DNA of 64,000 nt from an uncultured Cycloclasticus sp. (GTDB taxonomy: Bacteria > Pseudomonadota > Gammaproteobacteria > Methylococcales > Cycloclasticaceae). The stretch covers positions 1 to 64,000 of the forward strand of contig CAJXOJ010000011.1 of NCBI GenBank assembly GCA_913057515.1, in the 5' to 3' direction. Shown here piece by piece: positions 18,053 to 27,518 of this stretch; positions within the stretch are counted from its first letter, which is position 1; each line of letters opens with the position of its first letter. The notes beneath the pieces are model-generated. The model searched no databases. It was not told where the DNA came from and saw only the letters and a program-made list of their open reading frames with translations. The translations under genes and the position numbers were made by a program.

Positions 18053-19432
18053 TTAATGTGTCCAATTTAACTTACTATGGAGGGAAACAACCGAGCCAAT
18101 AATGATTAAGGTGGGTGGCTTAGGTTTAAGCTCTTCTACTTTATTGGCAATGTGTAATAAATCAGAGATGATCACACGGTGCTCAGCTGTTGTGCCTTTT
18201 TGAATGAGAGCAACAGGCGTGTTGCCGGCTAAGTTGCGTTCAATAAGTTTCTCACTAATTTGGCGAAGCCCCATCAAGCCCATGTAGATAACGATGGTTT
18301 GATTAGGTTTCGCAAGCTGATCCCAGTCTAGATTGACGGTATTATCTTTTAGGTGGCCAGTGACAAACATGCAAGATTGAGCGTGCTCACGGTGAGTTAA
18401 TGGAATACCTGAATAGCTTGCGCACCCTGAGGCGGCAGTAATTCCAGGGACGACTTCAAAACTTATATTCTCATCAATTAAGGTTTCAATTTCTTCTCCG
18501 CCACGTCCAAACATAAACGGGTCGCCGCCTTTGAGCCGAACAACCCGCTTGCCTTCTTTGGCTAGTTTTATCAGTAAGGCATTTATGTCATCTTGCGGGA
18601 CGCTATGGTCAGAACGTTGCTTGCCAACATAAATTCGTTCAGCGTCCCGCCTAGCAAGGTTTAACACTTCAGCGGATACCAAGCGGTCGTAGATGATAAT
18701 ATCGGCGAGTTGAAGTAGCCGTAGAGCTTTTAATGTTAGTAATTCTGGATCGCCAGGGCCGCCGCCGACCAAATATACTTTACCAATGGTCGGTGAATCT
18801 TCAGTTTGATGCAGGTGTTGAAGAAGCTGCTTTTTAGCCTCGTCATGCTTACCAAGATAGCTGAGCTCAGCAACTGGGCCATTAAAAATAGTTTCCCAAA
18901 AGATGCGACGTTGTTTGCTATTAGAAAAATGGTCTTTAACTGTCTGGCGACATTCAGCAGCAAGACTCGCTAGCTGACCGAGTGCATGCGGGAGCAGTGT
19001 TTCAAGTTTTGCGCGAACGAGTCGAGATAAAACAGGTGCAACGCCTCCACTTGAAATAGCAATCGTTATGGGGGCGCGGTCCACAATTGCAGGGAAAATA
19101 AAGCTACACAGCTGAGGTTGGTCTACTACATTGACGGGAATGTTGTTTAACTGGGCTTCGGTCGATATTTCGCTATTCGCTTGTTTGTCATTCGTGGCGC
19201 AGATGACGAGACTAAAGTTGAGCGTATCATTGGCTTCAAAAACACGTTTAAGGTGTGTGATTTTACTAGCAGATGCTAGTTGAGTGAGCTCTTCAGATAA
19301 GGCAGGTGCGATAACGGTAATGCTTGCGTGAGCGTCTAAGAGTAATCGTGCCTTACGAGTTGCCACCGAGCCGCCTCCAATCAGTAGGCATTTTTTATGA
19401 TCTAGTTTGTGAAACAGCGGTAGGTAATTCAT
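18053..19432 (-). CDS. cysG: CysG, siroheme synthase (trifunctional)
   Basis: This 459-residue fusion protein has an N-terminal precorrin-2 dehydrogenase/ferrochelatase part with Rossmann motif LIGGGSVATRKARLLL (residues 16-31). The C-terminal uroporphyrinogen-III methyltransferase contains VGGGPGDPELLTLKALR and GGDPFMFGRGGEE. It turns uroporphyrinogen III into siroheme, the cofactor of sulfite and nitrite reductases. Length and domain order match E. coli CysG. It is embedded in an operon with tag (three-base gap) and the hydrolase (four-base gap), with no visible link to sulfur genes here. Confidence 0.95.
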   Translation of the reverse strand: MNYLPLFHKLDHKKCLLIGGGSVATRKARLLLDAHASITVIAPALSEELTQLASASKITHLKRVFEANDTLNFSLVICATNDKQANSEISTEAQLNNIPVNVVDQPQLCSFIFPAIVDRAPITIAISSGGVAPVLSRLVRAKLETLLPHALGQLASLAAECRQTVKDHFSNSKQRRIFWETIFNGPVAELSYLGKHDEAKKQLLQHLHQTEDSPTIGKVYLVGGGPGDPELLTLKALRLLQLADIIIYDRLVSAEVLNLARRDAERIYVGKQRSDHSVPQDDINALLIKLAKEGKRVVRLKGGDPFMFGRGGEEIETLIDENISFEVVPGITAASGCASYSGIPLTHREHAQSCMFVTGHLKDNTVNLDWDQLAKPNQTIVIYMGLMGLRQISEKLIERNLAGNTPVALIQKGTTAEHRVIISDLLHIANKVEELKPKPPTLIIIGSVVSLHSKLNWTH

Positions 19433-19435
19433 AAT

Positions 19436-20002
19436 TTATTTTAACTCTGAATGTCTAAAACAGGTAGTGAGGTGATCATTAATGAGCCCTGCAGCTTGCA
19501 TGAATGCGTAGCAAATAGTCGGCCCAACAAAACTAAAGCCTCTTTTTTTTAAATCCCGGCTGAGGCGAATTGATAATGTCGTTTCATTCGGTATTTGTCT
19601 CGGGTGCTGCCAATGGTTAACGATAGGCTTGTTATTGACGTAGTCCCATAGGTAGCTTGAAAAAGAGCCAAATTCTTTTTGTACTTGAATAAATGCTGCG
19701 GCATTCTTTATGCTGGCATTAATTTTTAAGCGATTGCGTATAAGTCTAGCGTCTTGTAATAAGCTGTCAATTTTTTGCAACGAGTAATGGGCAACAATAG
19801 CTGGATCAAACCCGTCATACAGCTCACGATAGGCGTCGCGCCGTTGCAAAATGGTGGACCAGCTAAGCCCTGCTTGCGCCCCTTCTAAAATGAGTAGTTC
19901 AAACAGTTTGTGTTCATCCTTTAAGGGCACGCCCCACTCGCTGTCGTGATACACGATATCAAGTGGTTTTTTTGCCCAAGTGCAACGTATTTTATCGCCC
20001 AT
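19436..20002 (-). CDS. tag: DNA-3-methyladenine glycosylase I
   Basis: The 188-residue protein of the Tag family begins MGDKIRCTWAKKPLDIVYHDSEWG, has ILEGAQAGLSWSTIL, and contains the Cys/His residues used for the zinc site. It removes 3-methyladenine from alkylated DNA in base excision repair. Length is close to E. coli Tag (187). It lies two bases after the HAD phosphatase gene and three bases before cysG. Confidence 0.95.
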   Translation of the reverse strand: MGDKIRCTWAKKPLDIVYHDSEWGVPLKDEHKLFELLILEGAQAGLSWSTILQRRDAYRELYDGFDPAIVAHYSLQKIDSLLQDARLIRNRLKINASIKNAAAFIQVQKEFGSFSSYLWDYVNNKPIVNHWQHPRQIPNETTLSIRLSRDLKKRGFSFVGPTICYAFMQAAGLINDHLTTCFRHSELK

Positions 20003-20004
20003 AT

Positions 20005-20658
20005 TTAACGTAATGAAACAATCGACCAGTTGTTATCTGTCGCGTAGCGCCTCAGTGTCTCATCAGGGTCAACAGCGACGGGGTAGGTGACTTGTTTCAG
20101 CAAGGGAATATCATTATGTGAGTCGCTATAAAAAGTACTGTCGTTAAGGCTAATATTACTGCCTTGCAGCCAACTCTGTAGGCGTGTCACTTTCCCTTCT
20201 TGATAACATGGCGTGCCAATATGTCGCCCAGTGTAGTGGCCATCAACTAGCTCGGGCTCTGTCGCTAACATGGTGTTAATGCCAAATATTTCAACAATGG
20301 GTTCAGTCACAAAGCGGTTTGTAGCAGTGATGACCATTAATGTATCACCTTTTGAGCGGTGCTCATCAACGAGCTCCTGAGCTGCAGGGAGTATGAGCGG
20401 GCGTATTTTTTCATCAATGAATTGTTGGCGCCACTGATGTAATTTTTCCAGTGGATGTTCAGCAAGAAATGATAATGCAAAGCTCAAGTATTCATTAATG
20501 TCGAGTTTGCCTTGGCAGTAATCATTATAAAAGCGAGTGTTTTCTCGCGCATAATCATCGCCATCAACAAGCTGTTGTTCAACAAGAAACTCTCCCCAAA
20601 GGTGGTCGCTATCATCGCTAATTAATGTGTTGTCTAAATCAAAAATAGTTAAGCTCAT
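20005..20658 (-). CDS. HAD-IB family phosphatase (SerB-like)
   Basis: The 217-residue HAD-superfamily enzyme has motif I FDLDNTLI at the N-terminus, motif II VITATN, a motif III lysine in GKVTRLQ, and motif IV YSDSHNDIPLL. The cap region lies between motifs I and II, as in subfamily IB. It is a phosphomonoesterase of small metabolites. In Pseudomonas a similar gene next to rppH has been linked to histidinol-phosphate dephosphorylation, to my recollection, and this gene too is divergent from rppH. It is the first gene of the leftward operon. Confidence 0.85.
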   Translation of the reverse strand: MSLTIFDLDNTLISDDSDHLWGEFLVEQQLVDGDDYARENTRFYNDYCQGKLDINEYLSFALSFLAEHPLEKLHQWRQQFIDEKIRPLILPAAQELVDEHRSKGDTLMVITATNRFVTEPIVEIFGINTMLATEPELVDGHYTGRHIGTPCYQEGKVTRLQSWLQGSNISLNDSTFYSDSHNDIPLLKQVTYPVAVDPDETLRRYATDNNWSIVSLR

Positions 20659-20861
20659 GGCTAAGGTATCGTTAGAAAGTGAATGAAAAGGATATTTTTT
20701 GATGCTATCGCTTTATATTGCTTGAGGCGAATAGCGTTGCCTATAAAAAGACAAGTCTGACATAAATAAGGATGATTCCCAATCATTTTGTTATGGAGGC
20801 TCGCACTGAGTTGAAACGTGGCTATAATAATCGTTAATAAATTTATTTTAATGAAAGAATT

Positions 20862-21362
20862 ATGATTGATGACGATGGTTACCGATGTAATGTTGGCATC
20901 ATTTTATGCAGCCAACAAAACAAGTTATTTTGGGCGAGAAGGGCGAATCAAACTGGCTGGCAGTTTCCTCAAGGGGGAATTGATGAGGGTGAAACTCATG
21001 AAGAAGCTATGTATCGTGAGCTGCACGAGGAAATTGGTTTAAAGCCTGAGCACGTTGAGGTTGTTGGTAAAACGAGGGAGTGGGTATATTACGACTTACC
21101 TAAGCGGTTTGTTCGTATGGATAGCTTCCCTATTTGTAAAGGTCAGAAACAAATATGGTTTATGCTGCGTTTAGTGGGTGATGAGCGAGATATTTCATTT
21201 GATGCCACCGACAAACCAGAGTTTGACCGTTGGCGCTGGGCCGACTACTGGGAGCCAGCTTTTGATGTGGTTCATTTTAAACGCAATGTTTACTTGAGCG
21301 CATTAACGGAAATGTGGTCTTTTCTATTTCCAGGAATCACGCCTAATATATTTAAAGGTTAG
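20862..21362 (+). CDS. rppH: RppH, RNA pyrophosphohydrolase
   Basis: The 166-residue Nudix hydrolase begins MIDDDGYRCNVGII, and the Nudix box runs from GGIDEGE to REL-x-EEIGL (about residues 37-59). The conserved WQFPQGG precedes it. It removes pyrophosphate from the 5' end of mRNA and so starts RNase E-dependent decay. Length and start match the RppH family. It is transcribed away from the HAD phosphatase operon and converges on cpdA with no gap between the stop codons. Confidence 0.95.
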   Translation: MIDDDGYRCNVGIILCSQQNKLFWARRANQTGWQFPQGGIDEGETHEEAMYRELHEEIGLKPEHVEVVGKTREWVYYDLPKRFVRMDSFPICKGQKQIWFMLRLVGDERDISFDATDKPEFDRWRWADYWEPAFDVVHFKRNVYLSALTEMWSFLFPGITPNIFKG

Positions 21363-22184
21363 TTAATATCCAGCAGAATGCCTTTCAAGATTAGCAGGCA
21401 TCGCATCAAGCCGAATAACACCGGTCTGTATTTCGCCTTCAGTGCTTAAACGTAACCAACGATAGCCCGGTGGCATATCATCTATAGCAAACTCTTTGCT
21501 CAATGGTTTAAATTGGAAGCAGGTGGAAGGTGCTCCATACAGAGGTGTATTAGCAATGTGGCCTTGGGAGTCTTGATGGACATGTCCATGGATAACACCT
21601 TTAACTTTAGAATGCTTGGTGATTATTTTAATTAATGAGTCTGGGTTAGCAACAACCATGGTATCTAGCCATTCACTATCAACGGGTATCAGTTGATGGT
21701 GTAAGCAAATGAGGACATGTTTATCTGGGTGTGCGAGTATTTCTTGTCGTAAGTTTTCAATGGCATTTTCGTCTAAAGTGCCGCCTTCTTCATTGGGTGT
21801 TTCGGAGTCGAGAAAGGCAAACAACCACTGTTTGTAGTGTAGAAAAGGCTGGTAGATGACTGGTGGCAGGGTAAAAACTTCCTCTAATCTATCGGGGGTA
21901 TCATGGTTGCCTGGCAGTACATAACAGGGGATGTGTAATTTTTTCAGGTGTTGAATAAGTCGAGAGTAGGACTCCGTTGAGCTGTCCTGGCTGAGGTCAC
22001 CTGTCAGGAAGATCAGGTCGGGAGGCCAGCTTTCATCTTGCGCTAGCGTTAAGATCGATAGAAAACTCTCTTCGGTGTTAACGCCCACTAATTGAGCATC
22101 AGTAGATGCAGATAAGTGCATGTCGGATATTTGAAGGATTTTTATATCCGACTCTTCGCCGCGATTAGCTGAAAAAACGTTCAT
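21363..22184 (-). CDS. cpdA: CpdA, 3',5'-cyclic-AMP phosphodiesterase
   Basis: The 273-residue class III phosphodiesterase has metallophosphatase motifs QISDMHL, FLTGDLSQD, VLPGNHDTP, CLHHQLIPV and GHVHQD. It hydrolyses cAMP with a dinuclear metal site and limits cAMP signalling. The stop codon abuts the rppH stop. The start lies about 85 bases downstream of argA, so it could be read with the arg transcript. No crp gene is in the window. Confidence 0.9.
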   Translation of the reverse strand: MNVFSANRGEESDIKILQISDMHLSASTDAQLVGVNTEESFLSILTLAQDESWPPDLIFLTGDLSQDSSTESYSRLIQHLKKLHIPCYVLPGNHDTPDRLEEVFTLPPVIYQPFLHYKQWLFAFLDSETPNEEGGTLDENAIENLRQEILAHPDKHVLICLHHQLIPVDSEWLDTMVVANPDSLIKIITKHSKVKGVIHGHVHQDSQGHIANTPLYGAPSTCFQFKPLSKEFAIDDMPPGYRWLRLSTEGEIQTGVIRLDAMPANLERHSAGY

Positions 22185-22268
22185 TTTGTTATTAAAGCCC
22201 TAAAGGGTTCCCTGTTTTCGTTAAGTATAGTCGTTGATTGAGAAAATGCGTTATAAATGCGCCAGTCC

Positions 22269-23822
22269 TCAATCGAGGGCTTTAATCATGATCATTGAAC
22301 GGCGGGTTTGATTGTAGTGCGTGCGCTTTTCGTGCGGTAATTCTTCAAGTGTTGCCGGTAAAAAGCCTCTTTCAGCAAACCAGTGGCTGCTTTTTGTTGT
22401 TAGAACAAAAAGTTGGTTCAGTCCGATGGCGCGCGCTTTATTTTCAATCATGGTTAATAAGTACTCGCCACGTTCGCCATTACGGTAATTAGGGTGTACA
22501 GCAACACAGGCAAGCTCACCGATTTTTTGGTCTGGGTAGGTGTACAATGCGGCGCAGGTTGTGACTAGTCCATCTTGTTCAATCACATGAAATTTATCTA
22601 TATCCATTTCGATGGTTTCAGCAGATCGATAGGTAAGTAAGCCGCGTGCTTCTAAAGGTCTAATAAGTTCAATGATACCGTGTATGTCACTTATAGTTGC
22701 AGGGCGTGCATCTTCAAACGGTTGAATGCTGATCAAGGTGCCGCAGCCTTGACGAGTAAACAATTCTAATTGCAGACCACCGTTAATCTTTCTGTTGATA
22801 AGGTGAATGCGTTTTACGCCTAATTTGCTCGCACGAATCGCTTCTTGTAGGTGTAGGTAAGTATCATCTTGCTGGTCGTTAGAGTTTTCTAAAAGGTGTT
22901 GGGCCTGTTTCGTTGTTAACTGACGGATAAGGGCGTTTTTTTCGCTCAGCAGCTCTGTCCGTTCAGTCATTAAAATTAATTTATCAGCCCTTATCGCTGT
23001 AGCGATAGCGGTGGCTACTTCTTCGCTACGCAGGTTGAAGGTGTCGCCAGTCGGTGAATAACCGAGCGGGGATACAAGAATGATATGGCCCGCATCTAGG
23101 CTCTTGATCAGTCGTTCATCATTAACGCGGCGAACTTCCCCAGTATATTGGTAATCAACCCCATCAATAACACCGATCGGTTTTGCAACAATAAAGTTTC
23201 CAGAGGTTACGCTAATGCCTGATCTAGCGCCGGGCATGTTGACTAGGCTCGCCGATAATTCAGCTTCTATGTTCGTGCGAACAGTGCCGGATGCCTCCTT
23301 TGCCATGTTAAGTGTTTGTTTATCTGTTACGCGAAGGTGTTGGAAAACTTGGCTGGGGTGCCCGTTATCAGCTAATTTTTTCTCTAACTGTGGACGTATG
23401 CCGTGAACTAAAATGAGGCGTATACCTAGGCTACTAAGCAGGGTAAGATCCTTAATTAAACTTGAAAACAAGACGTCATTGACAGCATCACCACTAAAGT
23501 TGATAACAAACGTTTTACCGCGATGTGCGTGTATATAGGGGGTCGTATCCCTAAACCAATTAATGAATTGCTGCGAGTAGGCAAAGCTTCTCTCTAAAGA
23601 GTCAGCCTCTCGATAATGATCACTCTGCTGAAGCTCGATGTTTAAACGCTTAGCAGCATCGATAACTTTATTTAAGGCAGACGAGGGTATCAAGCCGCCA
23701 GTACCATTTTTGCTTTTAGGGTATGTCCAGCGATAAATGGTTGCTGGGTCCTTGTTGATGGCGTTGGCAAGTTTTTTTACACCGCCAAATTGACGAATTA
23801 TAGAGTGTGCATCATTGAGCAT
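22269..23822 (-). CDS. argA: ArgA, N-acetylglutamate synthase with N-terminal HTH-like domain
   Basis: The 517-residue protein is about 75 residues longer than classical ArgA. Residues 5-65 read as a Cro/YdaS-like helix-turn-helix (GGVKKLANAINKDPATIYRW). The kinase-like AAK domain begins near 78 and contains FVINFSGDAVND and ILVSPLGYSP. A GNAT acetyltransferase domain occupies about 370-515 with LACVAVHPNYRNGERGEYLL. It acetylates glutamate, the first step of arginine synthesis. No Met, GTG or TTG codon lies between the HTH and AAK parts, so the fusion must be translated as one chain. Tandem TTGCA palindromes precede the gene. The HTH part is my reading by eye. Confidence 0.9.
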   Translation of the reverse strand: MLNDAHSIIRQFGGVKKLANAINKDPATIYRWTYPKSKNGTGGLIPSSALNKVIDAAKRLNIELQQSDHYREADSLERSFAYSQQFINWFRDTTPYIHAHRGKTFVINFSGDAVNDVLFSSLIKDLTLLSSLGIRLILVHGIRPQLEKKLADNGHPSQVFQHLRVTDKQTLNMAKEASGTVRTNIEAELSASLVNMPGARSGISVTSGNFIVAKPIGVIDGVDYQYTGEVRRVNDERLIKSLDAGHIILVSPLGYSPTGDTFNLRSEEVATAIATAIRADKLILMTERTELLSEKNALIRQLTTKQAQHLLENSNDQQDDTYLHLQEAIRASKLGVKRIHLINRKINGGLQLELFTRQGCGTLISIQPFEDARPATISDIHGIIELIRPLEARGLLTYRSAETIEMDIDKFHVIEQDGLVTTCAALYTYPDQKIGELACVAVHPNYRNGERGEYLLTMIENKARAIGLNQLFVLTTKSSHWFAERGFLPATLEELPHEKRTHYNQTRRSMIMIKALD

Positions 23823-23841
23823 GACTAAGCGTAGCTCGAAA

Positions 23842-23929
23842 TTGCATAAAATGCAAATTTACAATTTATTTGGGCAGTTTATTTTAGTTTATGCAAATAT
23901 TTTGCACTAATTTTTGCAAAATATTGCAA
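23842..23929 (-). promoter_or_regulatory. Cluster of TTGCA palindromes upstream of argA
   Basis: There are three inverted repeats: TTGCATAAAATGCAA at 23842-23856, TGCAAATATTTTGCA at 23892-23906, and TTGCAA-AATA-TTGCAA at 23914-23929. The first lies 20-34 bases upstream of the argA start, and the others fall in the last codons of argE. They differ from the E. coli ARG box (TGAAT/ATTCA arms). They could be operators for the HTH domain of ArgA itself or for an ArgR-type repressor. Confidence 0.5.
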
Positions 23930-25047
23930 TAAGGTGTTATTTGGTTGCTAGCAATGTATTCGTTAGCTTGGTGTGCTTGGTTAATATTGCCTGGGCCGAT
24001 AACAATTGTATCAAGCCCTAGGCTATTAAGGTAAGGCGCTTCGGTGCCGAAGGCGACAGATTCGGATGCTTTACCACTAATTGACTCAACTAGTCGAGTG
24101 AGCCTTGCCTCAGCGGCTGTTTCGAATGCCGGTACGCCACAAAAAACAGGCTTGTAGGTCAATTGAAGTTTGCTCTGTTCAGGCAAAACGTGGCTTAGTC
24201 GTGTTTCTAGATCAGCTCTTAATGAATCGAGGTTCATGCCGGGTAGCGGACGGATATCTATTTGTGTTTCGCAGTGTGAGCAAATTCTATTGGGATTGTC
24301 TCCACCGTGAATTGAGCCAATGTTCATGGTGGGGAAAGGGACGTCAAAGACTGGATTTCGGTGTTTCCGTTGTATCTCATCGCGCCAATGTAGTAGTTCA
24401 TTGATGACTTTATGCATGCCTTCTGTTGCGCTAGCGCCAAGGCTTGGATTACTGGAGTGCCCAGCAATACCCGTAACGGTGAGTGATTCCATCATCACGC
24501 CTTTGTGCATACGAATAGGCGTTAGGCTAGTAGGTTCGCCAATGATAGCGTATTTGGCATGTTGTAGTTGTTGTTTGCTGAGTGCTTGCGCGCCACTCAT
24601 TGCGCTTTCTTCATCGGCGGTGGCCAAGATTGTCAGCGGTCGCTTAAAATCGCTCGCCTTAAATTGTTTTGCAACATCAATGGCCAGCGCGAAAAAAGAT
24701 TTCATATCCGTACTGCCTAGGCCGTAAAAGTTATTGTCTTTTTCGGTGAGTTTGAAAGGGTTTTGTTGCCATTGGCTGTCGTCGTAAGGCACCGTGTCGG
24801 TATGGCCCGACAGAACAAGGCCATCTGCGCCTTTATGCTTAGGGCCAATGGTGGCAATAAGGTTGGCTTTACCTGGTTGTCCTTGCAGTGGGTCGACGGT
24901 CACATCAAAGCCGATGTTTTCTAGCCAATCGGCTAACAGGTGAATGACGGGCAGATTGCCCTGGTCGAGTGAGTGGTTTGTGCTGCTGACCGATGGCGTG
25001 CCAATTAAGGCACGCATCATGTCAACTGTGTTAAGGGGTTTGATCAA
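23884..25047 (-). CDS. argE: ArgE, acetylornithine deacetylase
   Basis: The 387-residue protein of the M20/DapE-ArgE metallopeptidase family has metal and catalytic segments LSGHTDTVPYD, STDMKSFFAL, TADEESAMSG and GEPTSL, and a C-terminal histidine in NQAHQANEYI. It removes the acetyl group from N-acetylornithine to give ornithine. It sits between ilvD and argA, and its 3' end carries part of the TTGCA palindrome cluster. The presence of ArgE with an N-acetylglutamate synthase indicates the linear arginine route. Confidence 0.95.
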   Translation of the reverse strand: MIKPLNTVDMMRALIGTPSVSSTNHSLDQGNLPVIHLLADWLENIGFDVTVDPLQGQPGKANLIATIGPKHKGADGLVLSGHTDTVPYDDSQWQQNPFKLTEKDNNFYGLGSTDMKSFFALAIDVAKQFKASDFKRPLTILATADEESAMSGAQALSKQQLQHAKYAIIGEPTSLTPIRMHKGVMMESLTVTGIAGHSSNPSLGASATEGMHKVINELLHWRDEIQRKHRNPVFDVPFPTMNIGSIHGGDNPNRICSHCETQIDIRPLPGMNLDSLRADLETRLSHVLPEQSKLQLTYKPVFCGVPAFETAAEARLTRLVESISGKASESVAFGTEAPYLNSLGLDTIVIGPGNINQAHQANEYIASNQITPYCNILQKLVQNICIN

Positions 25048-25103
25048 GGTTTATAAAATAACGCCAATCAAACCCGTTAGAGGGAAGCAGCAACTCATAT
25101 GCT

Positions 25104-26798
25104 TCACTCTATTTTGTCGGTAACAGCCCCTTCAGAAGCCGAGCTGACTAGTTTGGCGTATTTAGCAAGAACACCGCGGGTGTAACGAGGTTTTGGACGA
25201 GTCCACTTTGCAAGGCGTTGTTGAATAACCTCGTCATCTAAGTGCAGTTGTAATTCATTTTTAACGCTATCAATAGTAATGGTGTCGCCGTCTTCAACAA
25301 TAGCAATAGCCCCACCTTGATAGGCTTCAGGGGTGATATGGCCGACAACAAAACCATGAGTGCCGCCAGAGAATCGCCCGTCAGTAATGAAGGCGACTTT
25401 GTCACCGAGTCCGCGACCCATGATGGCAGATGTCGGCGCCAACATTTCTCTCATGCCTGGACCACCTTTTGGACCTTCATAGCGAATAACGAGCACATCC
25501 CCTTCTTTAATTGAGCCGTTAAGAATACTACTCATGGAGTCTTCTTCAGAGTCAAAAACGCGCGCAGTACCGGTAAAACCAAGGCCTTCTTTGCCAGTTA
25601 TTTTAGCAACAGCACCTTCAGTGGCTAAGTTGCCGTGAAGAACCACTAAGTGACTGTCTTTCTTAATAGCATCATCCAGTGAGCGAATAACATCTTGATT
25701 GCTTGGATAAGGCGCTACGTCAGCGAGGTTTTCAGCTAATGTTTTACCCGTTACTGTTAAGCAATCACCGTGAAGTAGGCCAGCATCTAGGAGAATTTTC
25801 ATCAGTGGCTGAATGCCGCCGATGTCAATCAGTTCGCCCATTGAATATTTGCCGCTTGGCTTTAAGTCAGCGACCATCGGTACGCGCTTACCAATTTCAG
25901 TGAAATCGTTAAGTTTTAATTCAACACCTGCGCTATGCGCCATGGCTAACAAATGAAGTACGGCATTGGTTGAGCCACCTAAGGCAATAACGACGGTAAT
26001 GGCGTTCTCAAAGGCTTTACGAGTCATGATGTCGCGTGGCTTGATATCAAGCTCAAGCAGATTTAGAACTGCTTTGCCGGCTTCTTCGCAGTCTTTTTTC
26101 TTATCCGCTGAGATAGCGGCTTGCGCCGAACTATTCGGCAAGCTCATACCCATCGCTTCAATCGCCGAGGCCATTGTGTTGGCTGTGTACATGCCGCCAC
26201 AAGAGCCGGGGCCTGGAATAGCCTTAGATTCAATGGCATGCAATTCTTCGTCATCTATCAAGTCATTTGCCCGTGCACCAACCGCTTCAAAGACAGAAAT
26301 AACATCTAATTTACGCTGTTTATGGCAGCCAGATAAAATGGTGCCACCATAAACAAAAATAGCGGGTCGATTGAGTCGAGCCAGGGCAATCATGCAACCC
26401 GGCATGTTTTTGTCACAGCCGCCTATGGCAACAACGCCATCAAACCCTTGGCAACCGACCACTGTTTCAATCGAATCGGCAATAACCTCGCGAGATGTTA
26501 ACGAGTATTTCATGCCTTCTGTGCCCATTGAAATACCATCGGAGATGGTAATGGTGTTGAAAATAACACCCTTGCCGCCCGCTGCATTAACACCTTCAGC
26601 AGCCTCATCAGCTAAGCCATTAATGTGCATATTGCAGGGTGTGACCATGGCCCATGTGGAGGCGATGCCGACTTGAGGTTTGTTGAAGTCATTATCATTA
26701 AAGCCAACGGCGTGAAGCATTGCACGACTGGGTGCCCGTTCCATACCATCGACTACTTGAGAGGAAAATTTTCTGCTATCGTTCTTTTTGTCTGACAT
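25104..26798 (-). CDS. ilvD: IlvD, dihydroxy-acid dehydratase
   Basis: The 564-residue Fe-S dehydratase has the cluster motifs [11 protein letters not shown] and [14 protein letters not shown]. It dehydrates 2,3-dihydroxy-isovalerate and related acids in valine, leucine and isoleucine synthesis. The C-terminal part contains [25 protein letters not shown] (positions about 468-492). Length is typical of the shorter IlvD class. It is inserted in the arginine gene run, with 56 bases to argE and 21 to the SH3 gene, so it may be cotranscribed. Confidence 0.96.
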   Translation of the reverse strand: MSDKKNDSRKFSSQVVDGMERAPSRAMLHAVGFNDNDFNKPQVGIASTWAMVTPCNMHINGLADEAAEGVNAAGGKGVIFNTITISDGISMGTEGMKYSLTSREVIADSIETVVGCQGFDGVVAIGGCDKNMPGCMIALARLNRPAIFVYGGTILSGCHKQRKLDVISVFEAVGARANDLIDDEELHAIESKAIPGPGSCGGMYTANTMASAIEAMGMSLPNSSAQAAISADKKKDCEEAGKAVLNLLELDIKPRDIMTRKAFENAITVVIALGGSTNAVLHLLAMAHSAGVELKLNDFTEIGKRVPMVADLKPSGKYSMGELIDIGGIQPLMKILLDAGLLHGDCLTVTGKTLAENLADVAPYPSNQDVIRSLDDAIKKDSHLVVLHGNLATEGAVAKITGKEGLGFTGTARVFDSEEDSMSSILNGSIKEGDVLVIRYEGPKGGPGMREMLAPTSAIMGRGLGDKVAFITDGRFSGGTHGFVVGHITPEAYQGGAIAIVEDGDTITIDSVKNELQLHLDDEVIQQRLAKWTRPKPRYTRGVLAKYAKLVSSASEGAVTDKIE

Positions 26799-26819
26799 AT
26801 TGTGCTCGTATAAATGAGG

Positions 26820-27518
26820 TTAGAATGAAGATTGCCAAGATGACTTTTTCCGCCAACTTATTTTAGGAAGTATAAAGCCAAGGATAATGCCAAGTAGCAA
26901 GACGCCAGAACCAATTAGAAACCAATCTAGGGCGTCACTATTTTGTAGCATATCATTTTCTCTTTTTAAACTCTCTAGTTCGCGCTCAATCGTCACCACA
27001 CGTTGCTGAAGCTGGTTGCGCTCGTCAAGAATTTGTACGGCGTTGCTAGAGGTTTCTTTTAACTGCGCTAATTCACGCGATAAGCTGGTATTCAGTTCTT
27101 TTAACTCAGCTGTTTGGGTGTCTAGGTTGCCTTTTTGTTCGCTCAATTGCGTTAGCTGTTGGTTTGAATCGGTGAATTTTGCTTTAAATGTTGCTAGTTC
27201 AGCTTCAGCCTTAGCTAAACGAGATTTTGCAGATGGGGTTTTATGCAGTAAGCGTGATAACACCCATCCTTCGCGCGCGCCACTGAGAGTTATTTTTGCG
27301 TAACCAGAGGCTTTGTCACGTTCCATTACGTTGATTCTTGTTCCGCTTTTTAGCGTCGCAATAATACGGTGACTTGGGCTCTTACCTGAGCGAACCATAA
27401 TTTCAAGTTCATCTGATACGTAAGCTGTTTCAGCCATTGCCACAGTACTGGTTAATAGGGTAAGTACTAAGAATATTATTTTCACAAAATGACCTTTAAA
27501 TATGATTGATTGATGCAT
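26820..27518 (-). CDS. SH3-domain envelope protein with coiled coil and C-terminal TM (TIGR04211/YgiM-like)
   Basis: The 232-residue protein has an N-terminal signal peptide ending near AMAETAY, a bacterial SH3 domain (about 33-98, with LKSGTRINVME and GWVLSRLL), a long coiled coil (about 98-195), and one transmembrane helix near 198-222 with a basic tail. It is probably anchored in the inner membrane facing the periplasm. The ATG overlaps the argF stop (TAATG), favouring this start. A GTG at 27485 with AAAGG seven bases upstream gives an equally good signal peptide and is a real alternative. Exact function is unknown. Confidence 0.82.
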   Translation of the reverse strand: MHQSIIFKGHFVKIIFLVLTLLTSTVAMAETAYVSDELEIMVRSGKSPSHRIIATLKSGTRINVMERDKASGYAKITLSGAREGWVLSRLLHKTPSAKSRLAKAEAELATFKAKFTDSNQQLTQLSEQKGNLDTQTAELKELNTSLSRELAQLKETSSNAVQILDERNQLQQRVVTIERELESLKRENDMLQNSDALDWFLIGSGVLLLGIILGFILPKISWRKKSSWQSSF

